64,000 nucleotides of DNA from Apricaphanius iberus (GCA_028564705.1 JAPXFQ010000196.1:248001-312000), one strand, 5' to 3'. Positions 46,301 to 58,179 are shown, counted from the stretch's first letter. Numbers and translations are program-made. The notes: generated by a model from the sequence alone, not told the origin.

Positions 46301-48219
46301 ATCCTGTACTCTAGGGTATCATTGTAAAAAAAAAACTTCAACAAGTTAAGTTTTTTAATAAATTGATTTCTAGAAATATTTTGATTCTGCTGCATTTTAC
46401 TCAATTCATAAGAACAAATGAGTTTTAGCTATTGTGAAAGCCGCTGCTATTGTTGTTTTGGGACTAACAGGAATTGCAGCAAAGAACTTGGCAAAGAACT
46501 GCTCCTTGAAATTTGAAGTTTAGTTTTTCTCTGCTGACAGAGACTTATTATCACCCAGAAACTGTTTACAATTCCCCATAATGAGGTGGAGTTTAGGGGT
46601 AAGGATTCAGTTTAGTTTGTTTATAATGCATACATTTATAACTAATCAGCTACAGATAAATAAAGATAATTTCTTTCTTCATATCCACTTGAATCTAAAT
46701 TCAATCTGAACTGTGTTTATATTTAATGAGTTTCAATTCAGAATTAATCAAATAACTCAGACAAAGCACTTTAAGACAACATTGTTTTGAGTGAAAACCT
46801 TCATAGTGTAATCATTTTTTTATTGCTGATGGAAAGGGTTCTTTCTCCAGAATAGTTCAGTTTTCAGCGGTTGAATATTCTCGGCAGAAAGACTAGATTC
46901 ATTGTTACAGATTCTTTTTACTGACATATCGTGTTCAGGACTTCATGGGTCTGTGGTACCTGTTCCTTGGAATGCTCATTCCTTTCTTTTTTGGCAGACA
47001 AAGTAAGCCAGTCTTTCTTGATCCCTGTCAATTTTTCCTGCTTGGTCAAACTTGTTGTTTTAACTATGCCATCCCCAAACCAAAGCTGTCCTTGGCTTAA
47101 TTAAATAAAGTGTACCTAAAGAAAAACACTCCACTTTTTCGGTACAGAAATCTCCTGAATCATAAAGAACTCCAACAGTGATGCTTTACCACTGCAGGTA
47201 AAGAAGGATCTATTTCTGCAGGTGTTTAAATAGAATGAACTTTAATAATCAATTAGCATCATATTTGTTTTCTGGGAGAAAATAATGGGCAGCAAGGTTA
47301 CTGTTGTTGATACCTCTTGATTGTTCAACTTATATAAGTGTACAAAATAAGCACAACTGTTTTGATGAGACCCTGATTATGTTTTTGGGTAAAATGTCTG
47401 TTGGATAAAATGAGCAAAGTAGGATTATAGACTTTGCTAAATAAATAATGTAGGAGAGGACTGCAAGATAGTTGACAGTTCGAAAATAAAAAAAAATTTC
47501 CCATGGCCTTTCTTTTTAGAGATCTGCAAAAATAACGCTAGAAAAATAAAACCCATCATCAGCTTTTTCGTCCACCTTTACAAAAAACCCAGTTCCCTCT
47601 AAAAAAAAAAAGAAGCCCAAGATCATGATACCTGTGCACAACGTTTAGCTCTGGGTATGATGTGTTCTAGTGATGATCAGAGTCGTTTTTTCTTTATTTT
47701 TCAAGAAAAAGTTGCATCTTAAGCAAGTGTGAAGAAATCCTACTTTGTTAAAAGTTACTTGCATGTTTACATAGTTCTTTATTCATTTGGCATGTTCTCT
47801 CCTATTTTTGTTTTTTTTGTTTCACAAGCAAAGGGAAAAGAATATTAGTCACATTAAATTTGTAAACTTTTAAGTAATAAAGTATTGTAGCTATTCTTTC
47901 AGAAAATGTAGGTTTTTCTTGCCAGTTACACTGCCATGACATGTCTGGCAGTATACACTCAGAGTGGATGTCTGAGTATCAAGTAGAAGCCAAACAGATT
48001 TACTTTCACAAGTGGAGATGTTTCACGCTGCTGTTGTGCTGCTGTTTTGCTCAGAGTCAACACCCTGGACAGCTTCAGATCCTGTTCCTGTTCTCATACT
48101 TCGTTCAATGCCATGGATAGCAACAAGTTGGTCTGGGCTTTTCACCCCCCACCTCCTTTGTACACACTCATACAGGTGTTCCAAGTTGTGCTGGTTTGCA
48201 AGACGGCTTGGCTACAATT
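43371..48219. other. Non-coding stretch with isolated repeat scraps
   Basis: AT-rich sequence. A tail word of a SINE-like repeat (CAGGTCGCCAGTCCATC) occurs at about 44019-44036. GC-rich repeated words (CCGCTCCGCC, CGCATGC) cluster at 45530-45680, resembling the end of a DNA element without a visible partner. Triplicated 12-bp units (AGCTATAAGATGAC type) occur at about 45208-45240. No gene was recognised. Confidence 0.5.
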
Positions 48220-48304
48220 CACTGTTAAAAATTATTTGGGCTTTTAGTCAGAGGGACTATTGTTGTCAAGTTGAGAGAACTCATTGCCCATTACAACACA
48301 GCAA

Positions 48305-48378
48305 GAAGAGTTGCAACAACTTCAACTTGAAAAAAGCGCGGAAACTCATTAAAAACTCATAATAATCCGTTCAGTTCA
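48305..48378 (+). repeat. 74-bp direct repeat, copy 1
   Basis: The block beginning AAGAGTTGCAACAACTTC and ending AATAATCCGTTCAGTTCA recurs at 49615-49688 with two visible differences. It lies upstream of the transposase first exon and again behind the exon duplications. Confidence 0.85.
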
Positions 48379-48416
48379 CTTCAGAAAATAGGTCAAGGTG
48401 GACATTTCAACCAACA

Positions 48417-48440
48417 CGCATGCGCAAGCAGTGACGTCAC
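48417..48440 (+). promoter_or_regulatory. Transposase promoter: NRF1-like and CRE sites
   Basis: A palindromic CGCATGCGCA (48417-48426) matches the NRF1 site and GTGACGTCAC (48431-48440) is a perfect CRE palindrome. They sit immediately upstream of an ATG (48446) and of a GTAAGT splice donor (about 48513), as in TATA-less housekeeping-type promoters. Motifs are seen; promoter activity is inferred. Confidence 0.55.
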
Positions 48441-48477
48441 GCGCCATGATCAACTCTGGAAAATCCGAGCTGACCGC

Positions 48478-48940
48478 CATCTTTTTTCCTCGGAGCCGAG
48501 CCGTCCAAGTAAGTACATTTAAAATTGTTTTAACTTAGTTCATCTGTTGGTAATGTGCATTCGTCGTCTAATGTCCCTCCGTCTCAAATGATCCGTAAAC
48601 ATAACCTGTGATGAATATTTCATGTTCGTTCGTTTTTTGGAAATACGTTGTCATGTTAGCGCCGGAGTGTCACAGCAAGTATTTAATGTAGGGTTGAGCC
48701 TCATATTCGACATAAACAAGTATTCGTCATCTTTTTTCCTCGGAGCCGAGCTGTCCAAGTAAGTACATTTAAAATTGTTTTAACTTAGTTCATCTGTTGG
48801 TAATGTGCATTCGTCGTCTAATGATCCGTAAACATAACCTGTGATGAATATTTCATGTTCATTTTTTGGAAATACGTTGTCATGTTAGCGCCGGAGTGTC
48901 ACAGGCTCACAGCAAGTATTTAATGTAGGGTTGAGCCTAA
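48478..48940 (+). repeat. Tandem duplication of first exon/splice-donor region
   Basis: About 230 bp (48478-48706) are repeated at 48727-48940 with small indels: CATCTTTTTTCCTCGGAGCC, CCAAGTAAGTACATTTAAAA, TGTTGGTAATGTGCATTCGT and GTTAGCGCCGGAGTGTCACA occur in both. A third, shorter piece (CGTCCAAGTAAATACATTTA) is at about 49690. Each copy keeps the splice-donor word or a variant, so alternative first exons are possible. Confidence 0.85.
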
Positions 48941-49614
48941 GAAAGAAGAAAGGGAAAAGAAACGAGGGAGGAGGAAAAAGAGGAAAGTGAAAAAGAAAAT
49001 AAAAGGTAGGAAAAGAGAAAAAAAAAAAAAGAGAAATATGTGGTATGGCAGGAGAAAAGGGAAAAGAAGGAGAAGATAAAAAAAATGAAGAAAGGAAAAG
49101 TCGAATGTATGAGTTACGCCCCCTCCTGCTCTCCTAGCTTCCCTTTCTCATCCGCCTCCCTCATCCGCCACAACTCACATCCCACTGACAAACTGTCCCC
49201 TAACCACATGCCAAAAACAAGTGAACCGGAGTGCTAAATCCCTTACCATCCTTCTTACAATGCCCACTGTGTGAACAGTGTGAACATTAAACGCGGGTCA
49301 ACCCGCCAATTTACGTGACGTCGCGTCTCGTACAAGAAGCTTTGCTCGCACTCAATCAACCTGGCACAACCTTAACAGATAGCGAGATAGCAAAAAAAAA
49401 CACTGACCACCGCCGTAGTGTATGGACTATATTTTTTATGTTGAGTTAGATGCGGTATAAACACGTAGTGATAGGTGATTGTTTTCAAGTGTAGTGATAT
49501 GTGTGCCGTTACACTCTGTATCCATGGCAACATGCAGCAGTGGGGGTGGGGTGAACGGTCGCGCAGACTGCCAGTTGGAGATCAGACGTGGGTTTTTTGA
49601 AAGGGGGAAAGTAT

Positions 49615-49688
49615 GAAGAGTTACAACAACTTCAACTTGAAAAAAGCGCGGAAACTCATTAAAAACTCACAATAATCCGTTCAGTTCA
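49615..49688 (+). repeat. 74-bp direct repeat, copy 2
   Basis: Second copy of the block at 48305-48378, offset by 1310 bp. It is followed by the third partial copy of the exon-1 region. Confidence 0.85.
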
Positions 49689-49774
49689 GCCGTCCAAGTA
49701 AATACATTTAAAATTGCCTTTCTCCACAACTCATACCTCCTATGGCGCCATTTTGATGCTACCTGGCACTCACT

Positions 49775-50030
49775 CGCCGTTAGCATTCCATTGACTGCCA
49801 TTCATTTTGACGTCACTTTGCGAATAACTTTACATCTGAAGCGTTTAAAGACTTTATTTGTCCATTATTTAATTCTAAAGAAACATCACGATGTATAAAA
49901 GGCTCCGTTACCTTGTATCTCACGTTATGGCTCCGTAGCAGATGTTTTTGTAAAAAAATGTAAAAAGACTTCACTGGTCTCCGTTGAAATCTATGACGTC
50001 ACTCTGTCCATTTCTTTTACTGTCTATGTT
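49775..50030. repeat. Possible MITE in the transposase 5' intron
   Basis: Roughly complementary ends: CATTGACTGCCATTCATTTT then GACGTCAC on the left, and TATGACGTCAC through TTTTACTGTCTATG on the right. Such CATAGAC-type short inverted-repeat elements are common in fish. The match is imperfect and no target duplication was confirmed. Confidence 0.35.
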
Positions 50031-50253
50031 TTTTTTGGGGCCAGTGGAAAAGGAGCCCTATGACGTTTAAAATCGGATCGACCCGCTTTAAATAGGAAAA
50101 AGTATTTCATACTACATGAAAAATAATTAACCCAATTTTGCTGATAACGATTGTATATGTTTTTTCTTTCTTTCTTTGTATTTTTTCTGTACAGGGTTAC
50201 TTCAGTGTAGCACTTCACTTCAGCACAGCGCTGTTTGGGGCAACTACCCTTCA

Positions 50254-52908
50254 ATGAGGTGGTCCTGCAAGTGTTGCAATTTCTCCTCTCCGAACCAACG
50301 CACACTAATTGTCCATTATAAGCTGAAGCACTGTCATTAGGCAAGGAACTATCCTCTTCCCTGTGTCTATGCAGACTGTGTGTGCTCCTTTAGGACAGAA
50401 TCATCTCTGAAAAAACATTTAACTAGAGACCATAGTCAAGCCCGTTCAAAGCAGGTGACTGCAAGGTTAAATTGTGAACTGTGCAATTTTTTAGAGACTT
50501 GTAGTGATACACAGTATTTTGCACATCTGAAAATACACCTACACAATAAGGAAACTGTTAAATGTCCCTTTAAAGACTGTAGTTTTCAGTCGAGAGTGTA
50601 CAGTACTTTTCGTGCACATAAGAGTAAGAAACATCACCTCTGTACCGTTGACAATTTTCGAGAAAACCTGTATCAAACTTTTATTCAAGGCACTTTAAAC
50701 TCTGAAAGTACAGACTTTGAGACACATTCAGACGATCTAGACTCAACAGATGATTTAATAGAGGATCAAGATCTGCATGATTTACTTGAACACAAAATTG
50801 CATCTCTCTTACTGCGTATGCAAACAAATTTGCATGTGTCTAAATCAACAACTCAGGAAATAATAAATGAGCTTTGTAGTATTAGCTCAGTTGTAGAAGA
50901 GTGCACACCAAAAATAATTGAAAGTGTACTGATCAAGCATAATTGTGCAGAAAACAGTGCAATCACTGCTGCTATAACCGAGATAGTTAAGAAAGTAAAC
51001 CCCCTAAGTTTCTTGTTAAAAGACGGGCCTTTTGGCTCTGAATACAAAAGAGAAACTTTTTACAAGAAAAAATTTAAAGTCATTGAGCCGATTGAATATG
51101 TTTTAGATGCATCTTCAAGACGGAAATTTGTTTATATTCCGGTTTTGAAAGTCCTGACAGAGCTGTTAAGTCGTAATGATGTGTTAGATAAAGTCTTGGA
51201 GACAGGACATATTGAAACAATTGAACACTTGTCTCAGTACAAAACATACAGAGATGGTCTATATTACAAAGACAATAATTTGCTCTCGTCAGAAGATCTT
51301 AGCATTGCCCTAGGACTGTATATAGACGACTTTGAAGTTTGCAACCCACTAGGTACATCAAAAAAAAAGCACAAGGTCTGTGCAGTCTATTGGGTGATTT
51401 CAAATTTACATATACGATATAGATCATCTGTACAGTCAATCTACCTCGCATGTCTGTGTCATAGCAATGATGTGAAGAAATATGGGTATGGAGCCATTCT
51501 TGAACCACTGCTAAAAGACCTTGAAGTACTTGAGCAGCAAGGATTGTATGTTCAGAAATTGGGAACAACTGTTAGAGGTACTGTGCTGTATGTGTCTGCA
51601 GACAACTTGGGGGCCCACTCACTTGCTGGGTTTCATGAGAGTTTTAATGTCGACAAATTTTGTCGGTTTTGTTTAGCTAGTCGGCAAGATATTGACATTC
51701 ACGAGGTAAAGGAGAGAGTATTTCCACTCCGGACAGGTGAAGCTCACAAACAGGACCTTCTGGAATTAAACAGACATCAGTTAGTTTCCGTGAATGGAGT
51801 AAAGAGTGACTGTGTTCTCGATAGACTTTCTCATTTCCACACAATCCAGGGCTTCCCCCCAGATTTTATGCATGACCTTTTTGAAGGAATAGTACCACGG
51901 GAATTAAGTCTATGCATAAAGTCTCTGATATCCAAACATTACTTTACAATAGATGAGCTGAATTCCATCATTGAATCCTTCCCTTTCAAATTTACAGATA
52001 AAACCAACAGACCTCATCCAATTTCAAAGTATTTTGCATCGAAAAAATCTATTGGTGGGAATTGCCACGAAAACTGGACACTATTGAGGCTTCTGCCTCT
52101 GATGATCGGTCACATTATACCAGAAGATGACAAAACTTGGGGGATTCTGTTAGATTTGAAAGAAATAGTAGAGCTTCTAGCTAGTGGACATTTTTCAGAA
52201 GAGACATTGGCATACTTGGAGTGTAAAATCTCCGATCACAGGTGCCTATTAAAAGAGGTGTTTCCTGATTTCCACCTCCTGCCCAAGCACCACTTCTTGG
52301 AACATTATCCTGAACTGATTCGGAGATTTGGTCCCCTGGTTGATTTCTGGACCATTAGATTTGAAGCTAAGCACAGCTTTTTTAAAAGGGTGGTGCATGA
52401 TTCTCACAATTTCAGAAACATCTTGCTCACACTATCAACAAAACACCAGCTTTCTTTAGCTTACCATCTAGACTTGCCAAGTCTTTTCAGACCTGATCTG
52501 GAAGTTGGACACACTGCAATTGTTTCACCTGATGCACTCGAGCACTCCATGAGGCGGGCTGTAGAGCTGAAATATGGAAACATAAGTCTTGTGTCTCTTG
52601 CAACCCATGCCTGCCTTTATGGCACAAAGTATTCAGAGGGTATGTTTCTGTCAGTGGGGCACACCAGTGGCCTGCCTGACTTTGGGAAGCTGGTTAAAAT
52701 TGTAGTTGTGTCCAGCAAAGTGTCTTTCCTCATAGAACCATATCATGCATGGTACATGGAGCACCTGCGGAGTTATGAGTTGATGAAAAAACAGTCTTCT
52801 GAACTGGTGATTGTGGAATTACACGAACTAAATGGATATCAACCCCTGTATCCATACACAAAAGCAGGCAAACTGATGGTGACATCAAAAGTTTTTTTGC
52901 TTCATTAA
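50254..52908 (+). CDS. C2H2 zinc-finger plus TNP2/CACTA-type transposase, with an early TAG
   Basis: A likely exon starts after a T-rich acceptor ending at 50194. ATG 50254 opens a first C2H2-like finger ('WSCKCCNFSS...HYKLKH'), then a TAG at 50338 interrupts the frame; the same frame continues open for 855 codons. From 50362 there are three more fingers (CX4CX12HX4H and relatives). The C-terminal two thirds match TNP2-type transposases: an acidic 'YIDDFEVCNPLG' (Asp 316/317 counted from codon 50380), 'SADNLGAH' (Asp 408), a 'FCRFC' motif, 'DFMHDLFEG' (495-503) and 'RFEAKH' (Glu 662), as expected for a DDE nuclease. It should cut and paste the surrounding element in the nucleus. The TAG suggests a recently inactivated copy or a sequencing error; otherwise it is intact. 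Family assignment is by motif. Confidence 0.75.
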
Positions 52909-53133
52909 GGTATAGTTGGGCTGTTATTTTACTTTAAATGGTGTGTTCCTCTTCTTCCTCTGAAAAACATGCAGTATGTCCATAATTGTAAAAACAGGAT
53001 TTAAACAGAATAAAATGTGTATGAATGTTCATGTTTATTAATGTTTATTTATTGTTCATTTTGTCTTTTCTTACATTCTTTCTTTTTTTCTTCATCAGCA
53101 GAGAAGTCCTGAGAGTTTCTCAGTCGCAAGAAG

Positions 53134-55930
53134 ATGCTGTTGCGTGTGATCATTTCAGCACAGGACATTAGAAAGCTCCGCTTGGACTCTGTTCCAGATT
53201 CGGTTGACGGCCTTAAACTGGTGTTGAAAAACAAACTGCAGTTACGCTCTTCATTTGACCTTCAATATGAAGATGAGGATTTCAAAGACTTCTGTAACCT
53301 CACGTGTGTTGATGATCTACCAAAGGACAAGGTGACATTGCAAGTCGTTTTCTTCCCTGTCTCTTCAGACTCAAGTTTGGACACTTCTAGCTCTGCTGTA
53401 CCATCATCTCTGGCAGCATCATCTTTAGCTCATTTATCATCTCCGACGACATCCTCTTCATTGAGCAGCCAAACAGAGTGCTTTGTAGGTCGGCGTTCAC
53501 AGCAATGGCCAGCTTATTTCCCCATTCCCACCTTCTCATATGATGTTGAGCTGAAGCTCAGGCAGGGCAATGATGCTTTTAGAGAAAGTGGAGCACTTCT
53601 ATCCATTTCAAGGGACATAAAGTCTCAGATTCTGCTCAAACTTGCTGAAACAATATATTCATTCATCACCTACCCTACACTTGAACATTTTGGATGTGTA
53701 GCTAAGGCACTTGTTGAAAAACATCCTTGCCTTACAGAACCTGGCTCCACATCTGGATGGTATGGATGGAAACATAGCATAAAGTTCAAGATGGGCAATT
53801 ACAGACAGAAATTGAAAGGTGTGGGCTGCCGAGAACTGGAGGTTAATTCTGAGAAAAGAGGTGCTGGGGACACGCGAGGGAAGAGAAACAAAGTGAAGAA
53901 ACCTAGACGGTCTGAAACAAATTTTCTTCCAGATCTCCCCCAGGGAAGAGACAGCAGAAGTCTTGAAGAAGATCGAGAAAAGATGGTCCAGGAGATGAAA
54001 AAAACAACCCCAAACCTGGCCTACATCGATGATGCAATGAATGCCACTTATGCACTGAGAAGACAGGAGATCGTTGAAGAGGAGCCACCTGTGGCCGAAA
54101 TGAGAGTCAGATGGCCTGCCCTTTTTACTGAAAGACAGGTAAAATGTGTACATTTTTTCTTAGTCATAGCAAAGTAGTAATGTTGTATTGTGTATATTGC
54201 AGGGCTCTATGCTAACATTCCTCCCATTGAGCACATGTGCTCCTAAAGTGAAATATTTTGGAGTAAAATTAAAAATTGTTTAAGTAACATTTATGTAACG
54301 CTTAAATAATGTTGAGGGTCAAACCGACCCATTTATACATTTGATAACAGTAAAAACACCCTCAACAATTCAACTTATGACTAATTTGATGACTTCTGAT
54401 GTGACCCGGAATATAAAAACATGGAAATATTTAATCTTTTTTTAATCTACAGACGCAAACAATAACTTGCTCTGTTATGACTAACAGAATATTTGACACA
54501 TTAAACATAAATTGATATTTCCTGTAGCCCACTCCTATATGTTATGATATGAAATAATGCTTGAACTGATATGAATTACATATTTTTATTTAACTACTTA
54601 AATCATAGTATTACATACTGATTTGTTAAACTTACAGCCTTGTTACTTAGCATGTATGAATTATCATGACAACTTAACAAAGCACTGACATATCAGTCTG
54701 ATGTAAACATTAATAAAACTCAATAACCTGTCACACAAGCCAATCTGCCCATCTGAGGACACAGATCGTTGAGGTTGAAGTTAATATTAATGAAATATGC
54801 ACCTTGAGACAGGTCTCCGCTGTACGTCACATGTCTGACAACATGTCAGTTGTAGTGCTGAAATGTGAACATTTAGGTGACTTTTAACTTGAACTAAAAC
54901 TGTAATGTTACTTCTCCATATAGATCGCCAAGGAATTCACCAGGCTCACTTCAATGGACATCAATAAATTCTATGAGGGTCTGGACAGCCATCTGCATAA
55001 ACTTCTTCAGTTATTCCGGTTGAAGCGCTTCGAGGAAGTTCAAGACATGACATCCTTAATGGAGAGTCTCGACAAGGATGTAAGTGCATATTTGTTGTAG
55101 TTGTGGTCCACATTAATTGTGCAACCCCACTGAGGAGAGGGACCAGGATGTAGATTATGACAGACAGTAAACCTCCTCTAATTAATGTACTTGGATAGGC
55201 ATTTGATACAGACTGAATAAATAAGAAAATGGCTCTGTAAGATGGAGTAGATGGAGAGAAGGCCAGAGTTCAAGTTACCTCTTTGAACTGAAAGCTCAGT
55301 TTCTGTCATTTGAGGGATGACAAAAATCAGAGTTCTGATATCAACTGAATTCACGTATTGTGCTTTTGCAGGCATCAAACCAAAGGAAGAGAGCAGCAGC
55401 TTTGCAGGGACTGCCATGGTACATGAAGGAAAATCCTTCTACATTGATGAAGAGATGTGAGGTAAGCAGCAAAATGTTGTTTATTGATACAAAAACTAGT
55501 TCACAATGGGAATGGTTACACATCATTTCAGGCATCCTCTGTGTGGATACACTATATAGCCAAACATGTCTAAAGCACAGGCACCTTTTTGTTTTTTGTT
55601 TGTTTTTGCATGAAGCCAACAGACCCTGGGGAGGACTTCATCAAAGGAATGGTGATTGGAATCCTTTTGGTCATTGAAGATGTGAAAAAGCCCCTTCCAG
55701 TTTCCTACAACGATGTTGCCATTGTCATTGAGGAAAAGATTGTCATGCGTCATCTTGGTGATGTACCCAACGCTTTTGTGAACCTGATGGGCCTGCTGTA
55801 CATGTTGAACCTTGACTATCCAAAAGAGATGAAATATACTTTTGAGGTGATTCAGCGCCTGTTCATGGGAATCGGGTCTGAGATGTGCACTCCCAGGGTC
55901 CACTCTCTAAAGAATAAACTGCTCAGTTAG
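53134..55930 (+). CDS. Spliced PB1-domain protein, SAMD3-like family, transposon companion
   Basis: Four coding exons, all phase 0: 53134-54138, 54924-55079, 55372-55461 and 55616-55930, with GT donors and AG acceptors at each junction; total about 521 residues, stop TAG. An acceptor-like tract sits just before the ATG, so a 5' non-coding exon is likely. The N-terminus (residues 1-75) looks like a PB1 domain, with 'LQYEDEDFKDF' resembling the acidic OPCA motif. A Ser-rich linker follows, then 'WPAYFPIPTFSYDVELKLRQGN', a conserved 'EKHPCLTEPGSTSGWYGWKHSIKFKM' region, a basic patch and a C-terminal helical domain. From recall it resembles multicopy fish proteins annotated 'sterile alpha motif domain-containing protein 3-like', though I see no SAM domain. 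It lies 226 bp after the transposase on the same strand. Molecular role unknown. Confidence 0.75.
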
Positions 55931-56200
55931 AGGGATGGCTCAGGAGGATGTTTCTGCATTTGGCCATGAGGAATTAATTTTATAATTATTTTTTTTTTCT
56001 AATTTTCTTGCCATTTTCTAAAAACGTTTGTCGAGACAACTTTAAGTTGGCTTGAGAAAGCCGGACCAGAAAGTTTAAAGAAGTTTATGTTAGTTTGAAG
56101 TTTAAATTAGTTTAAGTTAGCTTAAGTTAGTTTAAAGTAGTTTAAAGTTTAAATTAGTTTGAAGTAGATAGATAAACGAGTTTGTTAGTTTAAATTTCAC
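55931..56200 (+). other. 3' region of the PB1 gene with TTTAAGTTAG-like repeats
   Basis: Short degenerate repeats of AGTTTAAAGTTAGTTT type occur at about 56050-56190, then the CA-rich tract. No frame is supported. Confidence 0.55.
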
Positions 56201-56219
56201 ACACAGACACGCTCACTAA

Positions 56220-56250
<31 letters not shown>

Positions 56251-56570
56251 ACGCTCGTTAACTCAGACACACACACACGCGCACACCCCCTCACACAAGC
56301 ACACACTCACTCACTAAGACATACATGCACAGACACACTCACTAATTCTCACACACTCATGCACATACAAGAACACACACTTTCTTTCACACACACACAC
56401 AACTTTCACACACACACACTCACGCACATACACCCACACAAGCACACACTCATTCACTCACACACACACACAGACACACACAAACACGCTCACTAACTCT
56501 CACACACACACACTCATTAACTCACTCTCACACACACACACACACGCACATACACTCACACAAGCAATAC
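56200..56570. repeat. Long CA/CT-rich microsatellite
   Basis: About 370 bp of imperfect (CA)n with ACTCACTAACTC-like interruptions. A second, shorter CA block lies at 56963-57035, carried by the duplication described next. Confidence 0.9.
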
Positions 56571-57440
56571 AAATGTAAATAAATAAATAAATGTAAAGCC
56601 CTTCTGTGGGTCACAACAGTTTGTTTTTATGTTCTAACAGATGTCTATTGCTCTCTGTGGAGGAAATGTCACTTGCAGACACTAATTTGTATTTTATGTT
56701 GTAGAGCAAACATGAACAGAGTGGAGATTTCTGTAATGTTTGAATGTGTTCATTTTCTGACTGACATTTGAGCAAGTTTCTCAGAGATACATTTTTTGTT
56801 TTGTTTTTACAAATCTTTCTGCAATTTACTGCAGCAACTCTGAACATCCACAACAATTGACTCAGTTGAATTTGGAGAGTTATTGTTTTTCCCCAAACGA
56901 AGGCTGCACTTATTTTTATGTATTATATTATTATTTGTGGAACAGTGTAATGTCAGTTAGTAACACACACACACACTCATTAACTCACTCTCACACACAC
57001 ACACACACACAAACACACACGCACATACACTCACACAAGCAATACAAATGTAAATAAATAAATAAATGTAAAGCCCTTCTGTGGGTCACAACAGTTTGTT
57101 TTTATGTTCTAACAGATGTCTATTGCTCTCTGTGGAGGAAATGTCACTTGCAGACACTAATTTGTATTTTATGTTGTAGAGCAAACATGAACAGAGTGGA
57201 GATTTCTGTAATGTTTGAATGTGTTCATTTTCTGACTGACATTTGAGCAAGTTTCTCAGAGATACATTTTTTGTTTTGTTTTTACAAATCTTTCTGCAAT
57301 TTACTGCAGCAACTCTGAACATCCACAACAATTGACTCAGTTGAATTTGGAGAGTTATTGTTTTTCCCCAAACGAAGGCTGCACTTATTTTTATGTATTA
57401 TATTATTATTTGTGGAACAGTGTAATTTCAGTTAGTAAGC
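56540..57440. repeat. Near-identical 475-bp tandem duplication
   Basis: Two direct copies with a period of 475 bp: about 56540-56965 and 57013-57440. They start with the CA-rich CACGCACATACACTCACACA word and include the AAATAAATAAATGTAAAGCC block. An 81-codon minus frame is repeated exactly in both (56611-56856 and 57086-57331), showing identity over at least that span; the first visible difference is AATGTCAG versus AATTTCAG near the ends. Recent unequal crossing-over or slippage at the CA repeats is likely. Confidence 0.93.
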
Positions 57441-58179
57441 AGCCAAAAGCAAAAGTGTGTTAGAGAGTGTAAAGGCAAACTTTTGAACATGTCCCAAGGA
57501 AGGTCTTTTTTTGATGTCTCAATTTTAAAGCAAGGCTGGTTGAAGTTGGACTTGTTGGGGTTTTAATAAAGGTCCTTATTGAATTGGATTTCATCTTTCA
57601 TCTCTTACTTTTTATATAATTTCATCTCTTACTTTTCAGCTATTTTTTCATGTGTTAATATTTAAGTTTGACTGCCCAATTCTCATGTAGATTTTTTGTA
57701 GATATTAGTTTGCTTAAATTTTTGAAATCTAGCAATTTCTGTAAACTCAAGTAAATTGGCAATAGAGCATGAGAAAAGATAATAATAATGTTGCCCTAAA
57801 CTGATAAAAAAAGTTAAACCAACATCTTTTTTAGTTATCTCAAGTAATGTTTTCCTGTCCACATTACTTGATACAGAAAGTTGAGTCAACAAATCGCGAG
57901 TTGTATCAATTATGTATTCCATGTTTAGCCAACTTGATTCACAGTTGTAGGAACTTGAGCAAATAAATTCAACCAACATCTCTTAAAGTTATCTCAAATA
58001 ATATTTTAAAGTCCAACTTACTTGATACAGGAAGTTGAGTAAACAAACGGCATGTTGCATCAATTAGTGTTTTGAAGTGTAATAAACTTGACACTATAAG
58101 TTGACTCAAATTAACTCAGTGAAAGCAACAAAATGACTTGACTTAGTTAAGTTGAGTCAACTAATCTTTTTTTACAGTG
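57441..58179 (+). repeat. 3' terminal region of the CACTA-like element
   Basis: Contains an AATAAA word (about 57565) that may terminate the PB1 gene, then repeated units with ACTTGATACAGAAAGTTGAG and TTGCATCAATTA words, and an end reading TTTTTTTACAGTG. The repeated AGTTGAGTCAAC words resemble transposase-binding subterminal repeats. Confidence 0.55.

Larger units (their letters stand above)
48220..58179 (+). mobile_element. Candidate CACTA/EnSpm-like transposon with two genes
   Basis: The left end candidate starts CACTGTTAAAAA, and the inverse of the right end reads CACTGTAAAAAA (11 of 12 identical). Inside the right end, copies of AGTTGAGTCAAC-like words recur, as in the subterminal repeats of CACTA elements; the left end has CAAGTTGAG and AACTTCAACTTG words. 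Between lie the TNP2-type transposase gene and the PB1-domain gene, both plus strand. Flanking trinucleotides (ATT and TAG) do not match, so the ends are provisional, especially the left one. The length would be 9.96 kb. Confidence 0.5.

Noticed and set aside
56200..57040. Repeated CA-rich blocks considered as a CRISPR-like array
   Set aside because: Simple microsatellites in a vertebrate context; no regular spacers.
48220..58179. Interpreting the 48-58 kb genes as an ordinary host zinc-finger gene
   Set aside because: The TNP2-type catalytic motifs, CACTGT-type ends and repeated subterminal words favour a transposon, though domestication is not excluded.
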